From positions 1 to 31,696 of the forward strand of contig URXH01000010.1 in the NCBI GenBank assembly GCA_900551675.1: a DNA stretch of 31,696 nt, read 5' to 3'. Shown here one piece after another: positions 22,706 through 30,902 of the stretch. The DNA comes from an uncultured bacterium. Its GTDB lineage: Bacteria; Cyanobacteriota; Vampirovibrionia; Gastranaerophilales; Gastranaerophilaceae. The notes beneath the pieces were generated by a model, which did no database searches, had not been told where the DNA came from, and worked only from the letters and a program-made list of their open reading frames with translations. The first letter of the stretch is position 1; each line of letters opens with the position of its first letter. Position numbers and translations under genes: made by a program.

Positions 22706-22711
22706 AATCCG

Positions 22712-23830
22712 CTATATTCCAGAATATCTCACAACGCCGATAGGCTGTTGTACAAGCACGCCGGCTGTCGCGCAGGCATAATCTTCCAGAGTTACTTTTG
22801 CTTTCTTTTCTACTCCGATAAGTCTTAACACATCCTGAACATACTGTTTGATTGTGTCTTTGCCGTTTACTTTGTTTACGTGCATTATAAAGACATTTGA
22901 GCCGCCGTTTGCTCCGTTAAGTTCCGGCGCTGACTCGATCCTGATTTTTGGATATGTTTCTTTTAACCATGTATAAACGGATTTTGTACCTAATTCGTTC
23001 ATTGTGTTAAGCCATTGAGTTGATACTAAAGATAGAGAAAGAGTAAACTCATCATTAATCGGGTCAAACAATCCGCCGAGCTGATTTACAAGGGTTGAAA
23101 CCGCTGTAATGATATCTGCGGTAATTTCAAGGAATGTTTTCTTTGACCATGATGTATCTGTTTGTGCGCCCTCTGCTACTGTCTGGTAAGCAGGCAGGTT
23201 CGGGTCATTCAAAAGCCCGTATGTCTGGTTTTCACCGTTTGCATAGCCGTAAAAACCGATACGGTTCATTTCGATTGCAAGGCTTTGAGCTGCTGCAGCT
23301 GCTTTTTCCTTATGTGTATCAATACGCATTCTGCTTGCTCTCATTCCTTCTAAGTAGCCGACTTCTAGCCCTTCTTCAAATCTCACGATTGAACGGGTTA
23401 CAAAGTTCTGGTTCCAGCTTGCAAGCGGGATGTTTGCTGTGTCGGTATAAGGATGAGCAGACCCTGTACGTTCCATAATGGTCGTTACAATCTGTTCATC
23501 TTCAAAAGAACCCGCAATAGTACGACCTACAATATCGTCAATCTTTCTTGCGGCTGTTACGATTTCAACAGCTTCCGGTGCCCAGTACTGGAAGAACTGA
23601 ACCGGATTTGTGATTGTTGCCGTTGTTTGAAGCGGTACAATATCGCCCGCATCCATACCATAAGAAACACCGAAATATTTCTTGACATCCGGCATTATTG
23701 CTGAATCCATTGAAACGCCGAGCATTTCAAGGTCTTTTGTTGATACGTTATATCTCTGATTTCTCAAATCAAACTTGCGCACCTTATCAGGTCTTAAATC
23801 AAGTTTGATTTCTGTTCTTTGTTTTGCCAT
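22712..23830 (-). CDS. Major capsid protein (DUF2184 family)
   Basis: The 372-residue protein is a HK97-fold capsid subunit of the DUF2184 type. Recognisable parts are FQYWAPEAVEIVTAARKIDD, RFEEGLEVGYLEGMRASRMR, NRIGFYGYANGENQTYGLLN and the C-terminal QQPIGVVRYSGI, which is the usual ending of the family. It has a good SD (AGGAG). The gene lies between the cement protein and connector genes, as in phages with a DUF1073 portal. A GC-rich element follows its stop. No protease cleavage site could be judged. Confidence 0.9.
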   Translation of the reverse strand: MAKQRTEIKLDLRPDKVRKFDLRNQRYNVSTKDLEMLGVSMDSAIMPDVKKYFGVSYGMDAGDIVPLQTTATITNPVQFFQYWAPEAVEIVTAARKIDDIVGRTIAGSFEDEQIVTTIMERTGSAHPYTDTANIPLASWNQNFVTRSIVRFEEGLEVGYLEGMRASRMRIDTHKEKAAAAAQSLAIEMNRIGFYGYANGENQTYGLLNDPNLPAYQTVAEGAQTDTSWSKKTFLEITADIITAVSTLVNQLGGLFDPINDEFTLSLSLVSTQWLNTMNELGTKSVYTWLKETYPKIRIESAPELNGANGGSNVFIMHVNKVNGKDTIKQYVQDVLRLIGVEKKAKVTLEDYACATAGVLVQQPIGVVRYSGI

Positions 23831-23853
23831 TTTTTATATTCTCCTATACTTGA

Positions 23854-24705
23854 TTAATTACCTAATTCCAATACGCCTACTGTGCCGGCATCACCAGCAT
23901 ATTTAATAAACCTTGCATTCGGGATTAAAACCGCATTTTCAGGAACCGCTTCCGCATTTACATAAGCGTTGATTGCGCCTGTTGTTTTGTCATACGCTGC
24001 AATATTGCCGATTGCATAAGCGGATTGTGATTTAACATAAATATGTCCGAATGTGCAAAGACCGCCCTGTGAGCCGTTAGGGAGTTTCAGTGTCGGGTTG
24101 AGGTTTAAGTAATTTGCATACATTTTAGGGTTTACCAGAACGCCTGCAAATACACCTTCGCCGCCTAAGACTGCCTGACCGTTTTCTGCTGCATGTGTGA
24201 ATGCGCATGCAAACTGCGGCAAGTAGGAAACTTCATCCGTACCGCCTGAAAAAGCTGTTGGGGTTACATTTTCATCAGAGCTTGCAAGCGCAATGGAATT
24301 GCCGGCAATGCCTGCTTCTGTAGCAGTCAGGTTAAGAGTTGAACTCGATACGGCTGCAGTAACAATTGACAACGGTGTTGTTGTTCCTGCAAAGTAATCT
24401 GTACCCTCTTCACCATCGCCATTGATAGTTTTTTCTAAACTGTCAAGAGTGTTAGCAACAGCAGCAGTACCGATTTTGATATCGTTTGCCTGTTCCGGTG
24501 TTGTCTTAAATCTGTAAACCACAGACCCGATTGTTACTGTGTCGCCGTCTGCGGGATTTGCTGTGAATGCAAGAGAGCCTGTTGCGGCTGCTCCCTCAAT
24601 TGTGTTAGCCAAAAGGATATAGCCCTGTTCACGTCTCGGGCTGTCGTCTGCATATTCGCCCTCTATCCCTTGAGCTAAAAAACGATTTACCTGTGTTTGA
24701 AACAT
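23854..24705 (-). CDS. Head decoration/cement protein with inserted Ig-like domain
   Basis: The 283-residue protein starts FQTQVNRFLAQGIEGEYADD and ends TVGVLELGN, typical of the small structural cement protein family (DUF2190/Gp24-like) that precedes DUF2184 capsid genes. Between about residues 40 and 155 an extra domain is inserted: PADGDTVTIGSVVYRFKTTP, then AVANTLDSLEKTINGDG and TEAGIAGNSIALA. This unit is a common phage surface-domain pattern. The insertion explains why the protein is nearly twice the usual ~150-residue length. An SD AAGGAG precedes the ATG. Confidence 0.8.
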   Translation of the reverse strand: MFQTQVNRFLAQGIEGEYADDSPRREQGYILLANTIEGAAATGSLAFTANPADGDTVTIGSVVYRFKTTPEQANDIKIGTAAVANTLDSLEKTINGDGEEGTDYFAGTTTPLSIVTAAVSSSTLNLTATEAGIAGNSIALASSDENVTPTAFSGGTDEVSYLPQFACAFTHAAENGQAVLGGEGVFAGVLVNPKMYANYLNLNPTLKLPNGSQGGLCTFGHIYVKSQSAYAIGNIAAYDKTTGAINAYVNAEAVPENAVLIPNARFIKYAGDAGTVGVLELGN

Positions 24706-24735
24706 TTTTTACTCCTTATGTTTTTAAAGTGTGTG

Positions 24736-24841
24736 AAGCCTTGCAGGGCTTTCAGAACTGAAAGACCGTAAAGGCGTAACCGTTCTATACCGCCGTTGCG
24801 GAGTGAACATAGTTCACGTAGCGTACAAATCTTTGATTTGT
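24736..24841. repeat. Cluster of five short perfect hairpins
   Basis: In the gap before the scaffold stop the sequence forms AAGCC/GGCTT (24736-24751), CTTTCAG-aa-CTGAAAG (24749-24764), CCGC-cgtt-GCGG (24790-24801), GTGAAC-ata-GTTCAC (24803-24817) and ACAAATC-ttt-GATTTGT (24825-24841). No gene is present. None has a clear T-run. Such density suggests a structured RNA spacer or a row of degenerate palindromic repeats. Confidence 0.5.
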
Positions 24842-24865
24842 CAGGCGGGAATTTGGTAATTAGTA

Positions 24866-25504
24866 TTACTTCAAATATTCCTGCATTGTATTGCTCATCT
24901 TTGGAGCTGTTGAAAATGCGCTGTCGAGCGAAACTCTAACATTCAGTTTTCTGCTTTCGGCTCTCAAATAACCGTCTAAGCTGTCGTAGGAATTTTTAAT
25001 GTCCAGCTTATCACATGCATATTTTGTAATCTCTTTGATTGTCATTGACGGGAATTTTGCGTTATCGCCAATTACCGGCCTAAGGCGTTTAATCAAATTG
25101 TCGCGTCTTGCAATGTATTTGATTGCTGAATCCATTGACACCGGTTTTTCTTCCTCGTCTTCGTCCTCTCCGTCTTTCTTTCCTTCATCCTCATCACCGC
25201 AGGATTTTTCAGGGTCTTCATCGCCTGCAGAAGTGTCATCGTCTTTTTTTTCTTCGTCTTCGTCTTCGCAGGGTTTGTCTTCGTCTTCATCTTCACCGTC
25301 TTTTTTGTCATCCGGTAAATCTTCGTCATTGTTTCCTGTTTCTGACGGGTTGTAAGCTAACGCTTCAAGTTTCTTTGTAATGGTGTCGATTTTTTCTTCT
25401 TCACCGCCTTCAAACTCTTCATTTGGTTTTGCGGCAATCGCCATTACTTCTCGGATAATTTCTCTTTTATCCTCGTCTTGTGTCTTTTTTTCTTCGTCTG
25501 CCAT
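24866..25504 (-). CDS. Nested scaffold protein from internal start
   Basis: Within the protease-scaffold frame the ATG at 25504 (MADEEKKTQDEDKREIIREV) is preceded by a perfect SD AAGGAG with 6-bp spacing, better than the SD of the full-length start. The 212-residue product would be the acidic scaffold without the protease, as known for lambda C/Nu3. The sequence signal is direct; expression is inferred. Confidence 0.55.
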   Translation of the reverse strand: MADEEKKTQDEDKREIIREVMAIAAKPNEEFEGGEEEKIDTITKKLEALAYNPSETGNNDEDLPDDKKDGEDEDEDKPCEDEDEEKKDDDTSAGDEDPEKSCGDEDEGKKDGEDEDEEEKPVSMDSAIKYIARRDNLIKRLRPVIGDNAKFPSMTIKEITKYACDKLDIKNSYDSLDGYLRAESRKLNVRVSLDSAFSTAPKMSNTMQEYLK

Positions 25505-26188
25505 TTTGTTCTCCTTGTTTTGTGTTAATTCTTTTATGCTGTCGAATGTGAAACTGTCCATAACTCTTACATCACTTCCCATTCTGCCCTCATCAACAAG
25601 AGCAATATGGTTAAAAATTATATCCCGCTGGATTGCATCATAATGCTGACCTTCAAATTCGCCTTTGGTTAATTCATATCTGCAGCGATATCCCATAGAA
25701 AGGTCTTTTTTGCCGCTTGAAATAAGTTCCTTGATATTTTCTGTGTAGCACTTTAAATCGTTTGTTAAAAGCCGCCCTGATACCTTTACATTGGTTCCGG
25801 TAGTTCCTTCAACTCCGACCTCTTCCGCGGGCTTCATTCCCGCCTGTGTGCCTATCATTGTATGGTCGTTTATTAATGGGATAAGTTTAAGACTTTCAAG
25901 TGTTTCCTGTTTTGTTAGTTCCTCTTCCGGTCTTAGCACCTGATAAATTCTATCCGGTTCAAGTTCTGCGCTTATCTGTCTGCCTAAATAAGGAAATACG
26001 CCGATTTTAGTCATTGGGTTATCAGGGATAAGCCAGAAACCGTTTACATCCTCTTCTTTTTTGTCCTGTGCTGTTTTTTTGAATTTGTCTTTAAGCATTG
26101 TCCTTGTAATTTCTGTTTTTCTTTCTGTTATGTTTTGTTTTTTCTTTTTTTGTTGTATTTGACGCAACAATAACCAACCTGCAAGCAT
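24866..26188 (-). CDS. Prohead protease-scaffold fusion (DUF2213 type)
   Basis: The 440-residue protein has an N-terminal DUF2213 protease-like domain (about 45-215: KIGVFPYLGRQISAELEPDR, LIPLINDHTMIG, and NHIALVDEGRMGSDVRVMDS). A strongly acidic low-complexity region follows (about 285-345, long D/E runs such as DGEDEDEDKPCEDEDEEKKD), then a helical C-terminus that would bind the capsid protein. It assembles and matures the procapsid. The start at 26188 has SD GAGGA 9-10 bp away; ATG 26098 (MLKDKF) is an alternative. An internal start at 25504 may give scaffold alone. Confidence 0.82.
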   Translation of the reverse strand: MLAGWLLLRQIQQKKKKQNITERKTEITRTMLKDKFKKTAQDKKEEDVNGFWLIPDNPMTKIGVFPYLGRQISAELEPDRIYQVLRPEEELTKQETLESLKLIPLINDHTMIGTQAGMKPAEEVGVEGTTGTNVKVSGRLLTNDLKCYTENIKELISSGKKDLSMGYRCRYELTKGEFEGQHYDAIQRDIIFNHIALVDEGRMGSDVRVMDSFTFDSIKELTQNKENKMADEEKKTQDEDKREIIREVMAIAAKPNEEFEGGEEEKIDTITKKLEALAYNPSETGNNDEDLPDDKKDGEDEDEDKPCEDEDEEKKDDDTSAGDEDPEKSCGDEDEGKKDGEDEDEEEKPVSMDSAIKYIARRDNLIKRLRPVIGDNAKFPSMTIKEITKYACDKLDIKNSYDSLDGYLRAESRKLNVRVSLDSAFSTAPKMSNTMQEYLK

Positions 26189-26193
26189 TCTTT

Positions 26194-27006
26194 TTAATCC
26201 TCAAAATCTAACACCGCCGCCATCGTGCAGCGGCAATATGGTAATTGCCCTGGGAAACCTCTTTCACCTGTTTTAGGGTCAATAACCGGCGGGTCATTGA
26301 TATCAAATATCTGTCCGTCTAAAACGTCTTTGTGATAGGGTCTGGGGTCTCTTGAACCGCCTGAATGCAGCCATTTGAATTTTCTTATGTTGCTGTCTTG
26401 AAAATTTCTCAAATTTATTGAGTTATAGGCTTTTCTTGTCTGGTCTTGTGCTATAAGCTGCGCCCGCCTATCCGTCTTTGCACCGTATTCTCTTAATTCT
26501 TTAGCAAGCTGTCTTACGCCTTCTCCGTTTTCAATAGAGCGGGCAACAGAACCCGTAATCTGTTTAAAATACTCGTTTGGGATTGATTTAATCAATGAAA
26601 CGTTTTCAAACATCAAAGCCTTTATAATCTCGGATTTTTCAGGGCTTATGGCAGAGCCTTTGAGTGCAAAGTTCTTTGCGTTATCCCCGAGCATAGATTT
26701 TAAGGCGTTATTAATCTGCAGGTTTGAATATCTGTTTGTCTTTTTCAAAAGGCTTTCGACAAGCTTTTTTGATTTATCGCTGAATTTGTCGCCGTATTTC
26801 TGCTGGAGCTGGTTTAAGGCTATGCGGGCTTGAGAGGATATACTCTCATCAAAAGAGATTTGCGGGTATCCTTTTTTGTAAATTTCCGCTAGCTTTTCTC
26901 TGCATTCCTGCGTCATCTCTTTGGTGAGCTTTTGCAGTTCCTTAACATACCACCGCATAATCCCAGCGTTGACATTCAAGCGATTTGAGGTTAGCTGGTT
27001 TTTCAT
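26194..27006 (-). CDS. Minor head protein, Mu gpF-like
   Basis: I start at ATG 27006 (MKNQLTSNRLNVNAGIMRWY) because the longer frame to 27036 begins inside a terminator-like hairpin and adds only WRFFYEIYF-type sequence. The 270-residue product ends with the gpF/SPP1 gp7 signature: KWLHSGGSRDPRPYHKDVLD, GQIFDINDPP and LPYCRCTMAAVL. These proteins enter the procapsid with the DNA and sit near the portal. Location directly after portal genes is standard. No clear SD is seen for the chosen start. Confidence 0.87.
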   Translation of the reverse strand: MKNQLTSNRLNVNAGIMRWYVKELQKLTKEMTQECREKLAEIYKKGYPQISFDESISSQARIALNQLQQKYGDKFSDKSKKLVESLLKKTNRYSNLQINNALKSMLGDNAKNFALKGSAISPEKSEIIKALMFENVSLIKSIPNEYFKQITGSVARSIENGEGVRQLAKELREYGAKTDRRAQLIAQDQTRKAYNSINLRNFQDSNIRKFKWLHSGGSRDPRPYHKDVLDGQIFDINDPPVIDPKTGERGFPGQLPYCRCTMAAVLDFED

Positions 27007-27023
27007 AAAATAAATTTCATAAA

Positions 27024-27048
27024 AGAAACGCCACAAAATGGCGTTTCT
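27024..27048 (-). terminator. Terminator-like hairpin between the 77-aa and minor head genes
   Basis: On the minus strand AGAAACGCCA (27048-27039) pairs perfectly with TGGCGTTTCT (27033-27024) across a 5-nt loop, followed by TTTT. A 10-bp stem inside the head operon would reduce transcription to downstream genes unless read through, or it may protect the upstream message. Confidence 0.6.
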
Positions 27049-27089
27049 ACAGTACCTTTACTCGATTTATACAAATGAGCTATGTATAT

Positions 27090-27323
27090 TTAAATCTCTA
27101 TCCCATCGGCTATGTCAAGTGAAGCTAATGTTATTACATCGGAATCTGTTTCGTTTTCTTCTTTGATAAAGTCAATGAGTTTTTGCTTCTGACTATCGCC
27201 GGGTAAATCAACAAGACACCCTAAAATGAACTCTTTATCATCCCAAATATCAGTAAGCATTTTTACAAGCTGCTTTCCTACATCAGTTTGTGATTTTTGT
27301 TCAATTAAAGCATCTAAATTCAT
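27090..27323 (-). CDS. 77-aa acidic protein after the portal gene, unknown
   Basis: The 77-residue acidic protein (KQLVKMLTDIWDDKEFILGC, DLPGDSQKQKLIDFIKEENE, then SDVITLASLDIADG) is helical with no membrane segment. Its ATG is 2 bp past the portal stop, so it is translationally tied to the portal, and a terminator-like hairpin follows it. Similar small acidic genes follow portals in some gut phages; no function is known to me. One option is that it neutralises the extra C-terminal domain of the portal; this is conjecture. Confidence 0.65.
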   Translation of the reverse strand: MNLDALIEQKSQTDVGKQLVKMLTDIWDDKEFILGCLVDLPGDSQKQKLIDFIKEENETDSDVITLASLDIADGIEI

Positions 27324-27325
27324 TT

Positions 27326-29152
27326 TTAAATTTCCTTTTTGCTTACTATACGATAGCTATTAAAGCCTTTATTTTCAATTTTATAGATATGATTACCGAT
27401 AGCTTTTGTAATAGATTTCTTTTTGCGCTGTTCCTTAGTCAGATTAGTGTTTAGTTCACTCATAACCCGCGCATATTCATCTTTTGGAAGCTGAACCTCT
27501 TTACGGGTTCTTTTTCTTATTTTATCACTTCTTTGTGATTTTTCAACCTTGCCCGAACCGCCCTCGCCAAACTGTCCGTTTTCCCTGCGGGGGTGTTTGC
27601 TTTCCTCCCACTCGTCAGAGTTAAAAAAATTGGTGCTGTTTTCGCCACCCCCTAATAAATCTGCAAATGGGTCGTTCTCAACCGGTTCCCCTTCCATTTC
27701 TTCCGAAAGTGTGTTATAGCCGGAGTTTATGTCTTCACGCAGTACGCTCCTAACCTCGTCAGGTGAAATTACACCGGCATTAACATAATTCATATCTGTT
27801 CTGGAATTAAGTTCCTTAATTTCCGCGCGTTCTTTTTCCGTCGGCGTGTCTATCGGGTCAAAGTTTGTTATATAGTGTTTGTCAAGGTCAAATTCCGACT
27901 TTGCAAGCAAGCGATAATGAAAATCCAAAATCGGGCAATAGTCCTGACGTTGAATAGATTGCTGGAGTTTAGAATAGTTTCTGTCCTCGTAGCTTCCAGT
28001 TGATTGCCAGCCTTTCGGAGATGTCTCCAATAATCTTGCTGACGGTACCCATGAAATCGCTGATACAATCTGATACCCGAGCATTACAACCGCGTCAAAG
28101 TCTGTTAAAGAAGTGTCAATCTGTCCCAGTTTCTGGTCGCGTTTGATAAACAGCCAGCCCCAGTTGTTACGCAGATAAGTCATCAACCAGAATTCTTTTT
28201 TCAATTTCTCTTCATCCGCAAGAAAAGCGTTCAGGTTACCCTCTACGTAATTTAAACGTTTGGACTGCGCAAGCATAGGTGCTTCTTTTGAGGTCTTGTG
28301 CGCAGCATAAACGTATTGATACAACTGCTGCGGCAGAGGATATCCGCCAAAATAGTATGTGGGTTTTAAGATATCCGACACCTGCCCGTAGGTGTTAAAA
28401 ACAACCCAAGTATAATGAACAAGTGTACCGTCAGGCATTCTAAACCACGTAGGTTGATAAAACCTGTCAGAAGCAGGGTTTGTAGTCGCTTCCATATCAA
28501 GAACCGGAGCAACCCAGATAGGCTCGATTACTACCATACCTTTATAAGACTTTGGTGTGATTGCGTCAATGTTAAACGGTACGGAATAATCAGCACCTTT
28601 GACAAGCGGAATACATAGCGCCTGCCCGTATTTGCGTTTGTTTTCGGCAAACTTTTTGCAGATTGATTTTATCTTATACTTTCCGTCATCATTAGACAGA
28701 TTTTTAAGTTTTTCAATTATATCTTTGTCTTCATCAGTTACTTCATCATCTTTGAGCAGCAAATCATAATTGATAGATATTGCATCTTCGCAAGGGAGTG
28801 CAAGGCATTTATTTATAAGCCAGTCCTGCGCTAAGATTGAGCAGTTATTAAAGCCTATAAAACCGTTCGCCGCAAAGTGCGTAAAAATAACCTCTTCGCC
28901 CACAAAATTCGGGTTATAAACCTGTTGAAAAGTTTTAGCATCATAGCCGTCGAGGCTATCCATAGCAACATTGATTGTGCCGCCGTCGACTGCCACCTGT
29001 TGGATAACAAAATCTTTTGCAGTTCTTTGCACTGAACAGGCGTAAAGCGCTTGCAAATCGGCTTTGTGGCTTTCAATATTAAACGGCGTGCCTTTCGGTT
29101 CTTTTTTGAAAGGCTTTTTTATTTCTTGTTTTTTCTTGAAAAAGTTAAACAT
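27326..29152 (-). CDS. Portal protein (DUF1073 family) with extra C-terminal domain
   Basis: The 608-residue protein is the head portal. The DUF1073 body spans about 15-490: ARLLETSPKGWQSTGSYEDR, GYPLPQQLYQYVYAAHKTSK, VNAGVISPDEVRSVLREDIN and YNTLSEEMEG are typical. After a linker, WEESKHPRRENGQFGEGGSG, a basic ~65-residue domain follows: VQLPKDEYARVMSELNTNLT, ITKAIGNHIYKIENKGFNSY and RIVSKKEI. Linkers of this HPR.ENGQF type often join small nuclease or toxin-like domains to phage head proteins. Which family it is I cannot say. The body is complete and should form the DNA gate. Confidence 0.87.
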   Translation of the reverse strand: MFNFFKKKQEIKKPFKKEPKGTPFNIESHKADLQALYACSVQRTAKDFVIQQVAVDGGTINVAMDSLDGYDAKTFQQVYNPNFVGEEVIFTHFAANGFIGFNNCSILAQDWLINKCLALPCEDAISINYDLLLKDDEVTDEDKDIIEKLKNLSNDDGKYKIKSICKKFAENKRKYGQALCIPLVKGADYSVPFNIDAITPKSYKGMVVIEPIWVAPVLDMEATTNPASDRFYQPTWFRMPDGTLVHYTWVVFNTYGQVSDILKPTYYFGGYPLPQQLYQYVYAAHKTSKEAPMLAQSKRLNYVEGNLNAFLADEEKLKKEFWLMTYLRNNWGWLFIKRDQKLGQIDTSLTDFDAVVMLGYQIVSAISWVPSARLLETSPKGWQSTGSYEDRNYSKLQQSIQRQDYCPILDFHYRLLAKSEFDLDKHYITNFDPIDTPTEKERAEIKELNSRTDMNYVNAGVISPDEVRSVLREDINSGYNTLSEEMEGEPVENDPFADLLGGGENSTNFFNSDEWEESKHPRRENGQFGEGGSGKVEKSQRSDKIRKRTRKEVQLPKDEYARVMSELNTNLTKEQRKKKSITKAIGNHIYKIENKGFNSYRIVSKKEI

Positions 29153-29153
29153 A

Positions 29154-30380
29154 TTAATATTCGAATTCGTCTTCTAAACTGTATCTGACAGCGTCGATTG
29201 TATGATTATCTTTATCAGGGAATTTGCTTTTAATAGTTTCGTCTTTGTTGAGTTCAAGCGAATATTCGCTGAATTCCCTCGCAGCGTTCGGGCATCGCTC
29301 GGAGTCAATGTTTATTTTCTTTAATCCTTGCAGACGCTTTATCCCGTAGCTCACAGAACCGGCGCCCTTGCGTGCGCCTCTGATAGGTAATCCGGAATTT
29401 TCAAAATCATCAATGCTTTTGGGCTCTTCGCTGTCTGCAACGATTTCAACAGACTTTGAGTGTTTTTTATATACCTGTTCTATTGCATCATCATTTGAAA
29501 GTCCGACTTGATAAATTTCATCAAAAATGTACAAACGCTTGTATTTGCGTTCATAGTGGACTTTTATCCAGACAAACGGGTCAACAGCGTATCCCCAGTC
29601 AATCCCCTCACAAATGTTGTCAAACCTGTTTATCTCCTCTTTAGTGATTTTTCTCAGTTCAATGTTTGTAAAGACGTTTAAGCCTGTCCCGACTTCTTCG
29701 CCCAGATACTCGTTGCGGTATGCAAGCAGGTTTGAGTTTTTGAGATCTTCCGCTTCGATAAAAAACGGTTTTCCGAGCCACTCAGGCGGTACATCCAGAT
29801 ATGTTGAATGATGTACAAGACGGTTAGGTTTATCTTTTCGCCCTTCTTTATTAACCCAGTTTTTCGGGTCTTCCGGCGGGTTGTAGCTGTAAAAGATTAA
29901 AGCCTCATCACCGCCCCTGACGACTGACTGCTTGACATCGCGGATTTCCTTCATCCCGTCAAACTGTTTCAGTTCCTCAAACCACAGGATTTTTATATAT
30001 CCGAAAGGCAATTTTATTGACCTTGAATTTTCAGGGTCATCTAAGCCGTAAAAAAGGATTAATTGACCTGTCGGCAGGTATTCAATTTTCAAAGGGTTTT
30101 TGTAGGCTTTGAAATAATCTCTAAGCCCCAGCGCGTTTATTGCCCAGAGTATCTGGTTATATACAGATGTTTCAAGTTTGTTGCCAACTTTACGGTAACA
30201 GACAGCATGGATTTCAGGATTTTTAATAAGGTTTAGAACTACTTCAATAGAAATGAAACTTGACTTTGTAGAGCCTCTGCCGCCTTTAAGCCAGTATTCA
30301 AGATGTCCGCCCTGCTTGATATCCCGATGAACACCATAAAACGCAGGACATATTAAAGTTTTTAAGCTGGTTTCTGTCAT
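29154..30380 (-). CDS. Terminase large subunit (PBSX type)
   Basis: The 408-residue motor protein packages DNA. Walker A is KGGRGSTKSS (32-41), Walker B with its catalytic glutamate is ILWFEE (131-136). The C-terminal nuclease shows D in GIDWGYAVDP, D/E in VADSEEPKS and D in HTIDAVRYSL, the usual acid triad. The length matches PBSX/Terminase_3-type proteins. The SD overlaps the end of the small subunit gene, and the gene ends 2 bp before the portal start. Confidence 0.94.
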   Translation of the reverse strand: MTETSLKTLICPAFYGVHRDIKQGGHLEYWLKGGRGSTKSSFISIEVVLNLIKNPEIHAVCYRKVGNKLETSVYNQILWAINALGLRDYFKAYKNPLKIEYLPTGQLILFYGLDDPENSRSIKLPFGYIKILWFEELKQFDGMKEIRDVKQSVVRGGDEALIFYSYNPPEDPKNWVNKEGRKDKPNRLVHHSTYLDVPPEWLGKPFFIEAEDLKNSNLLAYRNEYLGEEVGTGLNVFTNIELRKITKEEINRFDNICEGIDWGYAVDPFVWIKVHYERKYKRLYIFDEIYQVGLSNDDAIEQVYKKHSKSVEIVADSEEPKSIDDFENSGLPIRGARKGAGSVSYGIKRLQGLKKINIDSERCPNAAREFSEYSLELNKDETIKSKFPDKDNHTIDAVRYSLEDEFEY

Positions 30381-30383
30381 GCA

Positions 30384-30698
30384 TTAGATATCATCCTTTA
30401 TGGTTATCGGGTTAATTTTAACTTCCTGCTTGTCTATCGGTTTTTCACCAAGCGTATCGCGAATAGCTAAATATGCACTAACATCGCCTTTAACAGCTTT
30501 TTTTATTAGTGCAACAGTCATTGCATAGTCATTTTTAAATCCTATTTCTTCATCATTAAGCTGTAAACAAAGCTCCAGCAGCTCTTTTAACTTCTTGCGT
30601 TCTCTACGGCTTTCGCCAGATTTTTCCCCGCCTTTTTTGCCTTTTTCTCTCGCTTCGCTCTTGGTTCGTATAGGTTTTAAATTTCCAGAGTTTGCCAT
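30384..30698 (-). CDS. Terminase small subunit-like protein
   Basis: The 104-residue protein is basic at its start (EAREKGKKGGEKSGESRRER), then helical (KKLKELLELCLQLNDEEIGF) and ends AIRDTLGEKPIDKQEVKINP. The KGG..SGE.RRE and GDV.AY.AIRDTLGEKP pattern is common in short DNA-recognition subunits located before PBSX-type large terminases. It would choose the packaging start. SD AAGGA lies upstream. Identity is supported by both sequence and position. Confidence 0.78.
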   Translation of the reverse strand: MANSGNLKPIRTKSEAREKGKKGGEKSGESRRERKKLKELLELCLQLNDEEIGFKNDYAMTVALIKKAVKGDVSAYLAIRDTLGEKPIDKQEVKINPITIKDDI

Positions 30699-30701
30699 AG
30701 G

Positions 30702-30902
30702 CTAATCCTTAATTTCTCTTATATAAGTTCTTAGTATCTCTTTTAACTCAGATGAACGAAATGGATGTTGAATACAAAAAGTATCTATATTCTGTTCTAC
30801 AACCATATATTTTGCACCATTAGACTTTTGAATAATATCTCCAACTTGTAACTGACATTCATCAAAACGGAATTTGTCGCGAATTGTTATCTCTTCTGCC
30901 AT
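30702..30902 (-). CDS. Small phage protein upstream of the terminase
   Basis: The true start is ATG 30902 (MAEEITIRDKFRFDECQLQV). It overlaps the stop of the ferritin-like gene as TAATG, whereas the longer frame to 31028 reads antiparallel junk inside that gene. The 66-residue product looks like a small beta barrel (VGDIIQKSNGAKYMVVEQNI, then FCIQHPFRSSELKE), perhaps a KOW/SH3-like or DNA-binding fold. No family was recognised. Confidence 0.65.
   Translation of the reverse strand: MAEEITIRDKFRFDECQLQVGDIIQKSNGAKYMVVEQNIDTFCIQHPFRSSELKEILRTYIREIKD

Noticed and set aside
25093..25380. Several long open frames on both strands over the acidic region of the scaffold gene
   Set aside because: They are by-products of GAN/GAR-rich codons for the D/E runs; their products are Ser-, Leu- or Lys-biased low complexity with no start signals.
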